A stretch of DNA of 64,000 nt, taken from the NCBI RefSeq assembly GCF_000372865.1, contig NZ_KB889965.1, forward strand, positions 3,803,786 through 3,867,785, read 5' to 3'. This DNA is from Methylosarcina fibrata AML-C10. GTDB lineage: Bacteria; Pseudomonadota; Gammaproteobacteria; Methylococcales; Methylomonadaceae. The translations under genes and the position numbers were made by a program. How positions within the stretch are numbered: the first letter of the stretch is position 1; the number at the start of each line of letters is the position of its first letter. Of the stretch, positions 28,075 through 40,575 are shown piece by piece. Under the pieces are notes generated by a model. The model was given only the letters and a program-made list of their open reading frames with translations, was not told the DNA's origin and searched no databases.

Positions 28075-28997
28075 TGAAAATCATTTTCGCCGGTACTCCG
28101 GATTTCGCCGTGCCGACTCTCGAGATGCTTTTGTCTTCGGGACATGAAATCGTTGCGGTATACACCCAGCCCGACCGCCCTTCCGGCAGGGGGCGCAAAT
28201 TACAACCCGGTCCGGTCAAGGAAATCGCTTTAAAAGCCGGAATTCCGGTATTTCAGCCGCTCGGCTTCAAATCGCCGGAAGCCCTGGAGCAATTGGTCTC
28301 CCTGCATGCCGATCTGATGGTCGTCGTTGCCTACGGCATGATTTTGCCTCAAGCCGTTCTGGATGAGCCGAGGCTGGGCTGCATCAATGTCCATGCTTCT
28401 CTTTTGCCGCGCTGGCGCGGAGCCGCTCCGATCCAGCGGGCGATCATGGCGGGCGATCGGCAAACCGGCGTGACCATCATGCGCATCGCTCTGAAGCTGG
28501 ATGCCGGAGACATGCTGCACAAGGAAGAAATCCCCATCGGACCCCACGACACGGCCGACGAATTGCACGACAAACTGGCTGTTCTGGGCGCCCGGGGACT
28601 GGCCGGGGTGCTGCCGGAACTGGAGTCCGGACGTACTCATGCGGAGCGGCAGGATGAAAGCCGGGTGACTTATGCGCATAAGCTGGAAAAAAGCGAAGCG
28701 GAGTTGGACTGGTCGCGGCCGGCGATCGAGCTGGACAGAAAAATCAGAGGGCTGTGCTCGTGGCCGGTCGCGCAAACCCTATTCGACGGGAAGATTCTCA
28801 GAATATGGCGCGCGGAAATTGTCGGCGAAAGGGCCGAGGCCGAACCCGGCACCGTGATCAGTTCCCGGAGAACTGTGGACGTCGTTACCGGCGACGGAAT
28901 ACTGCGGCTGCTGGAAGTGCAGTTGCCGGGAGGAAAGCGCATGCCGATTGAAGCCTTTCTCAATGCACACAACGTCAAGGGAATCAGGTTAGGTTGA
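28074..28997 (+). CDS. fmt: Methionyl-tRNA formyltransferase
   Basis: Fmt formylates initiator Met-tRNA using 10-formyl-tetrahydrofolate. The 307-residue protein starts [20 protein letters not shown] and has the catalytic loop NVHASLLPRWRGAAPIQRAI with Asn-His, plus LKLDAGDML. The C-terminal OB-like tRNA-binding domain (VTGDGILRLLEVQLPGGKRM) is complete. It is coupled to def upstream and rsmB downstream, where the TTG start overlaps its stop. Confidence 0.97.
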   Translation: MKIIFAGTPDFAVPTLEMLLSSGHEIVAVYTQPDRPSGRGRKLQPGPVKEIALKAGIPVFQPLGFKSPEALEQLVSLHADLMVVVAYGMILPQAVLDEPRLGCINVHASLLPRWRGAAPIQRAIMAGDRQTGVTIMRIALKLDAGDMLHKEEIPIGPHDTADELHDKLAVLGARGLAGVLPELESGRTHAERQDESRVTYAHKLEKSEAELDWSRPAIELDRKIRGLCSWPVAQTLFDGKILRIWRAEIVGERAEAEPGTVISSRRTVDVVTGDGILRLLEVQLPGGKRMPIEAFLNAHNVKGIRLG

Positions 28998-30289
28998 AGC
29001 TCCTGAATTCAAGGCTGGCTGCCGCCGGGATCGTGGCCGAGGTTTTACAGGAGGGACGTTCCCTGACGGCTGCGTTGGAAGGCGTCCTGTCGTCGGTGCC
29101 CTCCGCCAGGGACAGAGCGTTGATTCAGGCGCTGTGTTTCGGCGTTTGCCGGTCTTATCACCGACTGGACTTCATTTTGAACGAGCTGGTGGAAAAGTCG
29201 ATCAAGGACGGGCAAGTCCGGGCGCTGGCGTTGGTGGGACTGTATCAGTTGCAGGCCATGAGAATCAAGCCTCATGCGGCCGTGTCCGAAACCGTGAAAG
29301 GGGCATCGAAAAAACCCTGGGCCAAGGCGCTGCTCAATGCCCTGTTAAGAAATTATCTGAGACATCAGGCCGACCTCGAGCAAAAGGCGGACGGTGATCC
29401 TGCGGCGGCCTTAAGCCATCCCGAATGGCTGATCGAACAGGTCCGTCAGGACTGGCCGCATGAGGCGGCAACGCTGCTGAGGGAAAACAACCGGCCGCCG
29501 CCGATGGCCTTGAGGGTCAATCTGAGCCGCCTGTCCCGGGAGCAGTATCTGCATCGATTGGCTGAGCGGGACATTCCGGCGGAACCGGTCGATTTCTGTG
29601 CGTCGGCCATTGTCTTGACTCAGCCGGTACCCGTCGAATCGCTGCCGGGTTTCGACGAGGGTCTGGTTTCGGTTCAGGACGTCGCGGCGCAGATGGCCGC
29701 CTATTTGCTGGAGGCCAAGCCGGGGCAAAGAGTACTCGACGTCTGCGCGGCGCCGGGCGGGAAAACGGCTCATATTCTTGAACTTCAGCCGCAATTGGCA
29801 AGCCTGGTGGCCGTCGACAAGGAAGCCTCCCGAATGGAACGGCTGGGCGTTAATCTGACGCGGTTGCAATTGCACGCCGAGCAGGTCACCGGCGATGCCG
29901 CCCATCCCGAAGCATGGTGGGACGGCCGGTTATTCGACCGGATTCTGGTCGATGCGCCCTGCTCCGCGCTCGGCGTCGTCCGCCGGCATCCCGACATCAA
30001 GCTGTTAAGGCGCGCTGACGACATCGGCGCTCTCCAGTCCCAGCAGCAATCGATTCTCCAGGCCGTCTGGCCTCTATTGGCGCCCGGCGGCATCCTGCTT
30101 TATGCGACCTGCTCCATCCTGAAGCAGGAAAACGAACGGCAAATGACGGCTTTTCTATCGGCGCATGCCGATGCCGCCGAGTGGCCCATCATGGCCGACT
30201 GGGGCATTCCTCAGTCCTGCGGCCGGCAGATTCTTACCGGGGAGAGGGCGATGGACGGATTTTATTATGCGCGCCTCGAAAAACGGTAA
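28994..30289 (+). CDS. rsmB: 16S rRNA (cytosine-967-C5)-methyltransferase
   Basis: RsmB methylates C967 of 16S rRNA. It has an N-terminal NusB-like RNA-binding domain (residues 1-140), then a SAM-binding domain with LDVCAAPGGKTAHIL, the first conserved Cys region DRILVDAPCSALGVVRRHPDIK and the catalytic Cys in LLYATCSILKQENE. The length is 431 residues. It uses a TTG start at 28994, overlapping the fmt stop by four bases. The DUF4390 gene begins inside its last 23 bases. Confidence 0.96.
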   Translation: MKLLNSRLAAAGIVAEVLQEGRSLTAALEGVLSSVPSARDRALIQALCFGVCRSYHRLDFILNELVEKSIKDGQVRALALVGLYQLQAMRIKPHAAVSETVKGASKKPWAKALLNALLRNYLRHQADLEQKADGDPAAALSHPEWLIEQVRQDWPHEAATLLRENNRPPPMALRVNLSRLSREQYLHRLAERDIPAEPVDFCASAIVLTQPVPVESLPGFDEGLVSVQDVAAQMAAYLLEAKPGQRVLDVCAAPGGKTAHILELQPQLASLVAVDKEASRMERLGVNLTRLQLHAEQVTGDAAHPEAWWDGRLFDRILVDAPCSALGVVRRHPDIKLLRRADDIGALQSQQQSILQAVWPLLAPGGILLYATCSILKQENERQMTAFLSAHADAAEWPIMADWGIPQSCGRQILTGERAMDGFYYARLEKR

Positions 30290-30839
30290 ATTGATTATGT
30301 TGCTGAGCCTTCTGGGATGGCTGTCGGCTGTTCCGGTTTCGGCCGGCGCCCGGTCCGTTACGGTCAAAAATGCCGAACTGCATTTGCAGGGAGGCACCTA
30401 TCTTCTGTCCGCCGAAATCGACTATCGGCTCGGCGACAAGGCCACGGAGGCTCTGCGCAACGGCATTCCTCTGTTCTGGGACATCTGCATTCGCATTCAG
30501 CAGCAGCGCAAGTATCTGTGGGACAGAACGATTGCCGAAAAAAAATTACGGTATCGGATTCAATATCACGCCCTGCTCAACATGTACAGGGTACGAAACG
30601 AGAACAGCGAAGAAGTTTATAATTTTTCCACGCTGCCGGCGGCGCTGGACCTGATGTCGTCGATACGCGACATCCCGATAGCGAGCAGGGCCCGCCTCGA
30701 TCCTGAACGCCGGTACGTCGCCAGGCTCAAAGTCAGCTTCGATCACGAGGCCCTGCCTTTGCCGCTGCGCCCGATCGCCTATCTCAACCCGCAATGGTAC
30801 TTATCCAGCGACTGGTATGTATGGTCCCTGACAAAATAA
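30267..30839 (+). CDS. DUF4390 exported protein
   Basis: A 190-residue protein with a signal-like N-terminus (MRASKNGKLIMLLSLLGWLS..VSA) followed by a DUF4390 domain ([62 protein letters not shown]). The family is conserved between rsmB and ntrY in beta- and gammaproteobacteria, as here, but has no defined function. It is likely periplasmic and perhaps senses or assists the NtrY periplasmic domain. An ATG at 30297 would give a shorter signal segment. Confidence 0.88.
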   Translation: MRASKNGKLIMLLSLLGWLSAVPVSAGARSVTVKNAELHLQGGTYLLSAEIDYRLGDKATEALRNGIPLFWDICIRIQQQRKYLWDRTIAEKKLRYRIQYHALLNMYRVRNENSEEVYNFSTLPAALDLMSSIRDIPIASRARLDPERRYVARLKVSFDHEALPLPLRPIAYLNPQWYLSSDWYVWSLTK

Positions 30840-32968
30840 AACCCCCGGTCAGCCTCTCGATTTTATTGCTGTTCGCGCTGATTTTGCTGTCGCTGCAACT
30901 GATGAGCACGGCCACGCAGGAATCCTCCGAATTGAGCGCCATGTATTCCTGGCTGCTGCTGGTCAATGCCCTCGGTTCCGTGGTCCTGTTCGTGCTGGTG
31001 GGAGCCAATATTTATTCGCTCGCGCGGCAATTGAAAAAGCGGGAAGCCGGTTCCCGGTTAACGATACGGATGCTGTCCCTGTTCGTGCTGCAGGCGCTGG
31101 CTCCTGCCGCCATCGTGTTTTATTTTTCGATGCAGTTTCTGCATCAGGGCATCGACAGTTGGTTCAACGTGGAAATCGACCGGGCGATGGAAGACGCTCT
31201 GGAGCTCAGCCAGGCCTCGCTGGACCAGCGGATGCACTGGCTGCTCAAGCAATCCCAGCAATTGGCCAAGAAACTGGAGCAGACTTCGGAAAACCTGGCT
31301 TCGCTGGAAATGGAAAATCTGCGCGAGAGTTCCGGCGCGGCCGAAATGACCCTGTTTTCGCGCCGGGGACGAATCATAGCGTCGAGCAGCATTTATGCGA
31401 GCGATATTTTGCCGAGCCTGCCGGACGAGAATATCTGGCTGCAATTACGGCAGAACAGCGACTACGTCGCGCTGGCGCCGGTGCGCGAAGAGGAATTGAT
31501 GATCCGGGTGATCGTGTCGGTCAACAAGGAAGAGCCCCAGTATTTGCAGATTTTGTATCCGGTGCCGGTACGAATTGCCGATCTGGCCGATTCGGTGGAA
31601 TTCGCCTTTGTCCGCTATCAGGAAATGAACTTCCTGCGGAATTCGCTAAAGATCAGCTTTTCGCTGGCCTTGTCGCTGGTGCTGTTGATGAGCTTGCTGG
31701 CCGCCATCTGGGTGGCCTTCATTTCCATCCGGAACATCATTGCCCCGGTAAAACAACTGGTCAAAGGGACTCAGGCAGTCGCCTCGGGCCGCTACGATCA
31801 GCAATTGCCGGTGATGGCTCAGGACGATCTCGGTTTTCTGGTAGAATCGTTCAATGAAATGACGCACCGGCTGGCCATCGCTCGCGATGAAACGCGGCAG
31901 GCGGGCGTCGAAGTGGAAAACCAGAGGGCTTATTTGGAAACGATACTGGCTAATTTAACGGCGGGCGTGATCAGCTTCGATTCCGATTATAAGATCCGCA
32001 CCGCCAATCAGGCGGCTTATCGAATTTTTCACATTCACGTCAGTCAGTTTATCGGACGCTCGCTGCTCGAGCTCGCCCAGGGTTATTCTGAATTGTCGCA
32101 GCCTTTGACAACAGTTCATCATATTCTGGAACAGGCGGACGACATCTGGCAGCAGCGCCTTGCCTTTTTGGGTCCGAACGGACGGCAGGAACTGCTGTGC
32201 CGGGGCACGCCTCTGTTTTCTCACGTCGGTAGCCGGGTGGGCGCCGTCGTGGTGTTCGACGACGTGACCGATTTGATTCAGGCGCAGAAAAACGCCGCCT
32301 GGGGCGAAGTGGCAAGAAGGCTCGCTCATGAAATCAAGAACCCGCTGACGCCGATCCAGTTGTCGGCGGAGCGGCTTCAGCATAAACTGGCGGCAAAACT
32401 TGAAAGCCCCGATGCCGACATCCTGAAGCGGTCGACTCAGACCATCGTGCAGCAGGTCGAGGCGATGAAGGAAATGGTGGACGACTTTTCGGAATACGCC
32501 AAGCCGTCCAAAAAGCAGAGCGTCGATATCGACATGCCCGCTCTGATCCAGGAAGTATTGGCGCTCTATGCGTTAAAATCGGGCATCACGTTCAATGCCG
32601 ACCATAAGACCGGTCTTCTGGTACTCAAAGGCGACCCCGTCAGCATCCGGCAGGTCCTTCATAACCTGATCAAGAACGCTCTGGAGGCGACCGATGAGAA
32701 GGGGCACATTGAACTCAACCTGAGGCGGGTGCAGAAAAACAACACCGATTTTATCGAGATAGCCCTTTACGACGACGGCCCCGGCATCAAGGAAGATCAA
32801 ATTGAGCAAATTTTCGAACCTTATGTTACAACTAAAGCCAAGGGCACAGGCCTGGGTCTGGCCATTGTCAAGAAAATCATCGAGGAACACGGCGGCGCCA
32901 TTTGGGTCGACAGCCGCCGAAAAGTCGGGGCGGGTTTTATCATACAGTTGCCGGCGAGCCATTTATAA
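30821..32968 (+). CDS. ntrY: Sensor histidine kinase NtrY
   Basis: A 715-residue membrane sensor kinase with three to four N-terminal membrane segments within residues 1-130, a periplasmic or sensor region, and another membrane segment near 285-310 ([17 protein letters not shown]). A HAMP linker ([19 protein letters not shown]), a PAS domain ([29 protein letters not shown]), the HisKA phosphorylation site in [15 protein letters not shown], and an HATPase with N, G1 and G2 boxes ([28 protein letters not shown]) follow. NtrY with NtrX responds to nitrogen and redox or oxygen state. The ATG at 30794 is an alternative start. Confidence 0.93.
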   Translation: MVPDKIKPPVSLSILLLFALILLSLQLMSTATQESSELSAMYSWLLLVNALGSVVLFVLVGANIYSLARQLKKREAGSRLTIRMLSLFVLQALAPAAIVFYFSMQFLHQGIDSWFNVEIDRAMEDALELSQASLDQRMHWLLKQSQQLAKKLEQTSENLASLEMENLRESSGAAEMTLFSRRGRIIASSSIYASDILPSLPDENIWLQLRQNSDYVALAPVREEELMIRVIVSVNKEEPQYLQILYPVPVRIADLADSVEFAFVRYQEMNFLRNSLKISFSLALSLVLLMSLLAAIWVAFISIRNIIAPVKQLVKGTQAVASGRYDQQLPVMAQDDLGFLVESFNEMTHRLAIARDETRQAGVEVENQRAYLETILANLTAGVISFDSDYKIRTANQAAYRIFHIHVSQFIGRSLLELAQGYSELSQPLTTVHHILEQADDIWQQRLAFLGPNGRQELLCRGTPLFSHVGSRVGAVVVFDDVTDLIQAQKNAAWGEVARRLAHEIKNPLTPIQLSAERLQHKLAAKLESPDADILKRSTQTIVQQVEAMKEMVDDFSEYAKPSKKQSVDIDMPALIQEVLALYALKSGITFNADHKTGLLVLKGDPVSIRQVLHNLIKNALEATDEKGHIELNLRRVQKNNTDFIEIALYDDGPGIKEDQIEQIFEPYVTTKAKGTGLGLAIVKKIIEEHGGAIWVDSRRKVGAGFIIQLPASHL

Positions 32969-32980
32969 TTGAGTGATCCC

Positions 32981-34339
32981 ATGAATGTGAATACTTCGCG
33001 AATCTTAGTAGTAGACGATGAACCGGAAATTCGCCGTTTGGTCGGCGAGATTCTGGAAGACGAAGGCTATCAGGTTTCGATGGCGGAAAACGCCGGCGCC
33101 GCCAGAGAGCTGAAAAAAACCAAAAACCCAAGCCTGATTTTGCTGGATATCTGGATGCCCGATGCCGATGGCATTACTTTGTTGAAAGAATGGGTCTCGG
33201 AAGAAGGCGCGCTGTGCCCGGTCATCATGATGTCGGGACACGGGTCGGTCGAAGCCGCCGTCGAGGCTACCCGGCTCGGCGCTTACGACTTTCTGGAAAA
33301 ACCTTTGTCGATGGCCAAGTTGTTGCTGATCGTGGAACGGGCGCTGGAGGCCAGCCATCTGCAAAAAGAAAATGCCGGGCTTAAACAGCAACTACTGGCG
33401 GACGTCGAGCCGGTCGGCAAAAGCGCCACCGTCGCCCGCATCAAGGATCAGCTCAAGCGTCTTGCCCAGCACGATGCGCGCGTACTGCTCGTCGGCGAAG
33501 CGGGGGTCGGCAAGGAGATGTATGCGCGTTATCTGCATCAGAACAGCGCGCATCGGGACGGCCCTTTCGTCGATGTCGCGGTCGGCAGTATTTCTCCCGA
33601 AAATTCGGCGGTGGAGTTCTTCGGCAAGGAAACTCAGGGCAAGGTGTATCCCGGCTTGCTGGAACGCGCGGATAAAGGCACCCTGTTCCTGGGCGAAATC
33701 GGCGGCATGGACAGCGAAACTCAGTTGCGGCTGCTGAGCGCTTTAGAGTCGAGTTCGTTTCTCCGGGTCGGCGGCAGCGAAGCGATCCGCGTGGACGTCC
33801 GGGTTGTGGCTTCGACGAGGATTCCTCTCGACGAGGAAATCAAATCGGGCCGTTTCCGCCAGGATTTGTACTATCTGCTCAACGAAGTCACTCTTGAAAT
33901 TCAGCCGCTCCGGGAGCACAGCGAGGATGTGCCGGCCTTGCTGAACTTCTACGTCGACTATTTCGTCAAGCACGAAAACCTCCCGTTCCGGAAATTCTCG
34001 ATGGGTGCCCAGAACTTTTTGCGCAATTACAGTTGGCGCGGCAACGTGCGGGAGCTGAAAAATCTGGTGCAGCGCCTGATGATCCTCGGCGTCGGGGAAG
34101 ATATCGAGCTGGAGGAAGTGAAGTCGGCGCTGGGAACGGTCACCGGCGACATGTCCGGGGCTTCCGTGCCCGATTTTTTCAACCTGCCGCTGAAGGATGC
34201 CCGCGATCAGTTCGAGAAAGCCTACCTGGAATACCATCTGGAGAAAACGGGCGGCAGCGTGGCCAAACTGTCCGCCACGGTCGGCATGGAGCGGACTCAT
34301 CTCTACCGGAAGCTGCATTCGTTGAACATCAAACTGTGA
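32981..34339 (+). CDS. ntrX: Response regulator NtrX with degenerate AAA+ domain
   Basis: A 452-residue NtrC-family regulator. The receiver domain ([13 protein letters not shown], phospho-Asp in [13 protein letters not shown], Lys in YDFLEKP) is intact. In the AAA+ domain the Walker A reads GEAGVGKE. The GAFTGA loop that contacts sigma-54 is absent (the region reads [21 protein letters not shown]), Walker B has [10 protein letters not shown] where DE is usual, and sensor I reads ASTR. A Fis-type helix-turn-helix closes the protein ([22 protein letters not shown]). It probably regulates without sigma-54 ATPase activity. A TTG at 32969 is an alternative start. Confidence 0.92.
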   Translation: MNVNTSRILVVDDEPEIRRLVGEILEDEGYQVSMAENAGAARELKKTKNPSLILLDIWMPDADGITLLKEWVSEEGALCPVIMMSGHGSVEAAVEATRLGAYDFLEKPLSMAKLLLIVERALEASHLQKENAGLKQQLLADVEPVGKSATVARIKDQLKRLAQHDARVLLVGEAGVGKEMYARYLHQNSAHRDGPFVDVAVGSISPENSAVEFFGKETQGKVYPGLLERADKGTLFLGEIGGMDSETQLRLLSALESSSFLRVGGSEAIRVDVRVVASTRIPLDEEIKSGRFRQDLYYLLNEVTLEIQPLREHSEDVPALLNFYVDYFVKHENLPFRKFSMGAQNFLRNYSWRGNVRELKNLVQRLMILGVGEDIELEEVKSALGTVTGDMSGASVPDFFNLPLKDARDQFEKAYLEYHLEKTGGSVAKLSATVGMERTHLYRKLHSLNIKL

Positions 34340-34390
34340 TTCCGACCGGATTGATTCGGTAGGGAAAAGGTGCTGCGGCGCATGGCCTGA

Positions 34391-36291
<1,901 letters not shown>

Positions 36292-36294
36292 CCT

Positions 36295-36564
36295 ATGAGC
36301 CGACAGCAAAAACTCAAAAAAAAGATCGAAGACCAGGTCGTGCGCATGAAAAAGGCCGAGCGGGACAGGGCCACCCTGCTTTCGCAAACCGTCTACATCG
36401 GCACGCTGGGGCTGGTCATGGTGTTGCCCGTGGTGGCCGGCGCTTATCTGGGCCGATGGCTCGACGGGATGAGCGAAGGCTATTCGATGCGCTGGACCCT
36501 CAGCCTGCTGCTGCTCGGCGTCGTGATCGGCATTTTTAACGTGTATTATCTGATCAAGGACTAG
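36295..36564 (+). CDS. N-type ATPase AtpQ-like (AtpI/ATPase_gene1) membrane protein
   Basis: An 89-residue protein with a basic, helical N-terminus (MSRQQKLKKKIEDQVVRMKK) and two membrane segments (YIGTLGLVMVLPVVAGAYLG; RWTLSLLLLGVVIGIFNVYYLI). It matches the ATPase_gene1/AtpI-type subunit called AtpQ in N-ATPase operons, thought to help c-ring assembly. The gene starts three bases after atpC. The second small membrane gene usually found here, atpR, is missing: atpB starts 11 bases after this stop. Confidence 0.85.
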   Translation: MSRQQKLKKKIEDQVVRMKKAERDRATLLSQTVYIGTLGLVMVLPVVAGAYLGRWLDGMSEGYSMRWTLSLLLLGVVIGIFNVYYLIKD

Positions 36565-36575
36565 GCGGCGGACCC

Positions 36576-37241
36576 ATGGAAACCGATTATTCATTTGCGC
36601 TCGGCCCTCTGACGATCCAGGCTTCGGTCGTTACCACCTGGGGCGTGATGCTGCTGTTGTTCGGATTGGCCTGGCTGTCGACGCGGAACCTGAAAATGTT
36701 TCCGGGCGTATTGCAGACCGTGGTCGAAGGCATTGTCGCGACGATCGAGGAAGCCGTGCTCGCCGTGGCGCCGGAGCACGGCCGGCTGATCCTGCCTTTC
36801 ATCGGCACGCTCTGGCTGTTTCTGATTGTCGCGAATCTGGTCGGGCTGATTCCGGGGCTGCATTCGCCCACCCGGGATCTTTCGGTCACCTCGGCTCTGG
36901 CGGTATTGGTCTTTTTTTCGGTGCCGTGGTACGGAATCAAGACTCAGGGTTGCAAAAACTATCTGCGTCATTACCTGACGCCCAGCCCGCTGCTTTTGCC
37001 TTTTCACATCATCAGCGAATTCACCCGCACGCTGGCGCTGGCGATTCGCCTGTTCGGCAACATGATGAGCCTGGAAATGGCGGCGCTGCTGATTTTGCTG
37101 GTGGCGGGCTTTCTCGCGCCGATACCGATTCTGATGCTGCACATTATCGAAGCGCTGGTGCAGGCCTATATTTTCGGCATGCTCGCGCTGATCTATCTCG
37201 CCGGAGCGATTCAGTCCCAACGGCACGACTCAAAGGAGTAA
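36576..37241 (+). CDS. atpB: N-type ATPase a subunit
   Basis: A 221-residue integral membrane subunit that forms the ion half-channels. The essential Arg lies in SEFTRTLALAIRLFGNMMSLEM, and the C-terminal helix has HIIEALVQAYIFGMLALIYLAGAI. About five or six membrane helices are visible. The short length (housekeeping a subunits are about 270) is typical for N-ATPases. It lies between atpQ and atpE. Confidence 0.94.
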   Translation: METDYSFALGPLTIQASVVTTWGVMLLLFGLAWLSTRNLKMFPGVLQTVVEGIVATIEEAVLAVAPEHGRLILPFIGTLWLFLIVANLVGLIPGLHSPTRDLSVTSALAVLVFFSVPWYGIKTQGCKNYLRHYLTPSPLLLPFHIISEFTRTLALAIRLFGNMMSLEMAALLILLVAGFLAPIPILMLHIIEALVQAYIFGMLALIYLAGAIQSQRHDSKE

Positions 37242-37245
37242 ATAA

Positions 37246-37512
37246 ATGAGCGATATTTCCCTGATTGTCATTGCTTCCAGCGTGGCCGCCGTGATCGGCA
37301 TCGCGCTGGGCGTCATGCTGCCGGCCCTGGCCATGGGCAAGGCGATCGGCAGCGCGCTGGAGGCGCTGTCGCGGCAGCCCGAGTCGGAAAGCTCGATCAT
37401 GCGGACCTTGTTCATCGGCCTGGCGATGATCGAATCGCTGGCGATCTATTGTCTGGTCATCATCCTGATTGTGCTGTTTCGAAATCCCTTGCTGGAATAC
37501 ATCGTCAAATAG
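37246..37512 (+). CDS. atpE: N-type ATPase c subunit
   Basis: An 88-residue hairpin of two membrane helices around the polar loop SRQPESESS. The ion-binding helix reads GLAMIESLAIY: the carboxylate Glu63, Ser64 and Tyr68 match the sodium ligands of Ilyobacter c subunits. The position equivalent to Gln32 of that protein is Met30 here, and the Val63 position is Met61. So the sodium site is incomplete, and proton use is at least as likely. The gene starts four bases after atpB. Confidence 0.94.
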   Translation: MSDISLIVIASSVAAVIGIALGVMLPALAMGKAIGSALEALSRQPESESSIMRTLFIGLAMIESLAIYCLVIILIVLFRNPLLEYIVK

Positions 37513-37527
37513 GCGTTCAAGGCAGCC

Positions 37528-38277
37528 ATGACATTCGACGTTTCCACTTTTATCCTTGAAGTCGTCAATTTTCTGGTCCTGATCTGGATCCTGCAGCGTC
37601 TTTTTTACAAGCCGCTGCTAGCGATGATCGCCAGGCGCCGGCAGTATATCGACGATTCTTTGGCCGATGCGAAGAAATTGCGCGAGGAAGCCGAGGAGCT
37701 TCGCAATCTTTATGAAAACCGGCAAAAGGTATGGGAGCAGGACAAGCAGGCGGCGATGGCCGCACTGCATCAGCAACTCGAAGGCGAGCGCACGAAACAG
37801 ATGGACCTGCTTCGGGTCGAGCTGGAAGAGGAGCGGCGAAAAGTAAATGTGACTTTGACCCGCCAACTACAGGAGCAGCAACGGCAAGCCGAGAAACAGG
37901 CCCTGTTGAACGGCGCCCGTTTTGCCGGTATCCTGCTGCGGCAGGCGGCCGGACCGGAGCTGGAAGAGCGTTTGTTCGACCTGCTGCTGGATCATTTCAA
38001 CGTACTGCCCGAAGCCTGCCGGCTATGTCTGGAAACGCTCGGTCAAGTCGAATCGGTTGCTATCAAGGTAACCACCGGTTATCCGTTCCCGGCCGCCCGA
38101 AGGCAGCGGCTGGAGCACAAGTTCAGCGCCTTGCTGAGCCGGCCGGTTGAGTTTCACTATGCTCGGGACGCGGCCCTGATCGCCGGAGTGCGGCTCGATA
38201 TCGGTGATTGGGTGCTGCACGCCAACCTGAAACACGAACTGGCCGGTTTTGCCGAGATTGCCTATGAGACCGAATAA
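37528..38277 (+). CDS. atpF: N-type ATPase b subunit fused to a delta-like domain
   Basis: A 249-residue stator subunit. One N-terminal membrane helix ([19 protein letters not shown]) is followed by a long charged coiled coil (residues 40-135). The C-terminal 75 residues resemble the end of subunit delta ([49 protein letters not shown]). This explains why the operon has no atpH gene. The atpA ATG at 38264 overlaps its last 14 bases. Confidence 0.92.
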   Translation: MTFDVSTFILEVVNFLVLIWILQRLFYKPLLAMIARRRQYIDDSLADAKKLREEAEELRNLYENRQKVWEQDKQAAMAALHQQLEGERTKQMDLLRVELEEERRKVNVTLTRQLQEQQRQAEKQALLNGARFAGILLRQAAGPELEERLFDLLLDHFNVLPEACRLCLETLGQVESVAIKVTTGYPFPAARRQRLEHKFSALLSRPVEFHYARDAALIAGVRLDIGDWVLHANLKHELAGFAEIAYETE

Positions 38278-39754
38278 TCCGGTCGGCGTGCTGCAAAAAC
38301 AGAGCGACTGGCTGGATTCTTACCGGCCGGAACTGCGCATCACGGAACAGGGCACGGTCGTTTCGGTCGGCGACGGGATCGCCTGGATCAAGGGGCTGCC
38401 GTCGGCGGCCATCGAAGACGTGCTGATTTTTGCCGACGGCAGCCGGGGCATGGTATTCGATCTTCACCGGGATGGCATCGGCGCCATTCTGCTGTATGAA
38501 ACCGAACGGCTGACCGCGGGCACGACCGTCCGGCATGCCCGGCATTCGCTCAGCATTCCGGTCGGCGATGAATTCATCGGCCGTGTCGTCGATCCGTTGG
38601 GCGCGCCTCTGGATGGCTTGCCGGCGCCGGCCGGCGCCGGCCGGGGCTTGCTCGAGCAAGGCTCGCCGCCGATCAGGGCAAGAGATTTCGTGCACAAGCC
38701 TCTTTATACCGGCCTTAAAATTATCGATACGCTGATTCCGGTCGGCAAGGGACAGCGGCAACTGATCGTCGGCGACGAAGGTCTGGGCAGAACGTCGATC
38801 GCGCTCGATACGGTGCTCAATCAAAAAGGGCAGGACGTGATCTGCATTTACGTCCTGATCGGTCAGAAGCGCTCCGCCGTGGTCGGTGCGATCGAAACCT
38901 TGAGAACCCGTGACGCGCTGGCCTATACCGTTTGCGTCGTCGCCGAAGCCAGCGACTTGCCGGGTTTGCAATACATCGCTCCTTTTGCCGGTTGCGCGTT
39001 GGCCGAGTACTGGATGAGGCAGGGCCGGGATACGCTGATCGTCTACGACGACCTGTCCACCCATGCCCGAACCTATCGGGAACTGTCCCTTCTGTTGCGC
39101 CGTCCGCCCGGACGCGAAGCGTATCCCGGCGACGTCTTCTTCGTTCATTCCCGCCTGCTGGAACGCTCCACCTGCCTGAACGCCGAAAACGGCGGAGGCA
39201 GCATGACCGCCCTGCCGATCGTCGAAACCCAGCAGGGCGAAATTGCCGCCTACATTCCGACCAATCTGATTTCGATTACCGACGGCCAGATCTATCTGGA
39301 CGAAGACCTGTTCAATTCCGGATTCCGCCCGGCCATCGATATTGCGCGCTCGGTTTCTCGGATAGGCGGCAAGGCGCAGCACCCGCGCATTCGCGATCAG
39401 GCCGGCAAAATGAAACTGGATTATTTGCAGTTTCTCGAACTGGAGGCGTTTACCCGCTTCGGGCAACGCCTGGAAGCTTCGATGGAGGCAAGGATCAAGC
39501 GGGGACGCCTGTTGCGAGAGTTGCTCAAGCAGGAGCGTCTGAGACCGCTGAGCCGTCTTTTTCAATTGGCTTGGCTGACGGCTTTCAACGAGGGCTTGTT
39601 CGATCAGGCGGAGCCCAGGGAAATCGCCGTCTGGCTGGCAAAAATCGAAAACGGCGTCGCGGAGTCCGGGTTGAATCTGGACAGCCCTTCCGGGCAGTGG
39701 CGACAAGCGGTCAGACACTGGCTTAATCCCGAAGGCAGGCGGCAGGAAGCATGA
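38264..39754 (+). CDS. atpA: N-type ATPase alpha subunit with altered P-loop
   Basis: A 496-residue alpha subunit with normal alpha features: [75 protein letters not shown], and the arginine finger in [12 protein letters not shown]. The P-loop reads GDEGLGRTS instead of GDRxTGKT, so the nucleotide-binding Lys is Arg. Because alpha sites are non-catalytic, the enzyme could still work, but nucleotide exchange or inhibition may differ. It starts inside atpF and overlaps atpG. Confidence 0.93.
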   Translation: MRPNNPVGVLQKQSDWLDSYRPELRITEQGTVVSVGDGIAWIKGLPSAAIEDVLIFADGSRGMVFDLHRDGIGAILLYETERLTAGTTVRHARHSLSIPVGDEFIGRVVDPLGAPLDGLPAPAGAGRGLLEQGSPPIRARDFVHKPLYTGLKIIDTLIPVGKGQRQLIVGDEGLGRTSIALDTVLNQKGQDVICIYVLIGQKRSAVVGAIETLRTRDALAYTVCVVAEASDLPGLQYIAPFAGCALAEYWMRQGRDTLIVYDDLSTHARTYRELSLLLRRPPGREAYPGDVFFVHSRLLERSTCLNAENGGGSMTALPIVETQQGEIAAYIPTNLISITDGQIYLDEDLFNSGFRPAIDIARSVSRIGGKAQHPRIRDQAGKMKLDYLQFLELEAFTRFGQRLEASMEARIKRGRLLRELLKQERLRPLSRLFQLAWLTAFNEGLFDQAEPREIAVWLAKIENGVAESGLNLDSPSGQWRQAVRHWLNPEGRRQEA

Positions 39755-40575
39755 GCCGAAGCCGCAAATTGCAACTGCATGTCGCGCAGATCGAGGAAAT
39801 ACGCACGATATTAAATTCGATGAAAAATCTGGCTTTTATCGAAACGCACAAACTGACTCGCCTGGTGACCTCTCAAGAACAGGTGGTCGCCAACATCGAA
39901 CAGGCGGCCAGGGATTTCTTGTATTTTTACCGCCGTGAGCCGGAGCCGACCGTTGCCGGATCCGGCCGGATCGGGATTGTCCTGGGCTCCGAGCGGGGCT
40001 TTTGCGGAGATTTTAACGAGCGGCTGATCGATTTGGCCGCGGCCGAAAACTATTCGGGTCTTGTTGCCGTCGGCAGCAGGCTGGTGGGCCGGCTGGAAAG
40101 CTGCGGTCCGCACACTGCGGCGACGTTGCCGGGAGCCAATGTCGCGGAAGAAGTGCCGGCGATTCTGGATCGGCTGATCGATTCTGTCCAGTTTTTGCAG
40201 AAGGAGTCCGGCCATTTGATTCTGACCGTTGCCTATCACGATTACAAAGCCGGCAAGATGAGGCAACGGCAACTCCTTCCGCCTGTCTGGCCGGCGAAGG
40301 ATGGAACGCGGCAGCGGGGGGCGCCGCCCTTGCTCAACCTGGAACCGGCCGAGTTTTTCGCCGAAGTCGTTCACCATTACTTGTTTGCCTCGTTGCATGA
40401 AATTTTCTATCTTTCCTTGATGGCGGAAAATCAAAGCCGCCAGCAGCATCTGGACGGTGCGGTTCGGCATCTGGAGGATGAAATGGTCAGGTTGCGCCGA
40501 AAAGCGCAAATTGTTCGCCAGGAAGAAATTACCGAGGAAATAGAAGTCATTCTGCTCAATTCGGAGAATCGGTAA
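39751..40575 (+). CDS. atpG: N-type ATPase gamma subunit
   Basis: A 274-residue central shaft subunit. N-terminal helix [34 protein letters not shown] and C-terminal helix [36 protein letters not shown] form the coiled coil; [14 protein letters not shown] in the middle is a gamma hallmark. Its start overlaps the atpA stop (ATGA) and it closes the operon, as in other N-ATPase gene sets. Confidence 0.92.
   Translation: MSRSRKLQLHVAQIEEIRTILNSMKNLAFIETHKLTRLVTSQEQVVANIEQAARDFLYFYRREPEPTVAGSGRIGIVLGSERGFCGDFNERLIDLAAAENYSGLVAVGSRLVGRLESCGPHTAATLPGANVAEEVPAILDRLIDSVQFLQKESGHLILTVAYHDYKAGKMRQRQLLPPVWPAKDGTRQRGAPPLLNLEPAEFFAEVVHHYLFASLHEIFYLSLMAENQSRQQHLDGAVRHLEDEMVRLRRKAQIVRQEEITEEIEVILLNSENR

Noticed and set aside
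38123-39718. 531-codon antisense frame opposite atpA
   Set aside because: The sense strand encodes a complete ATPase alpha subunit; the antisense product has no recognisable motif or start context.
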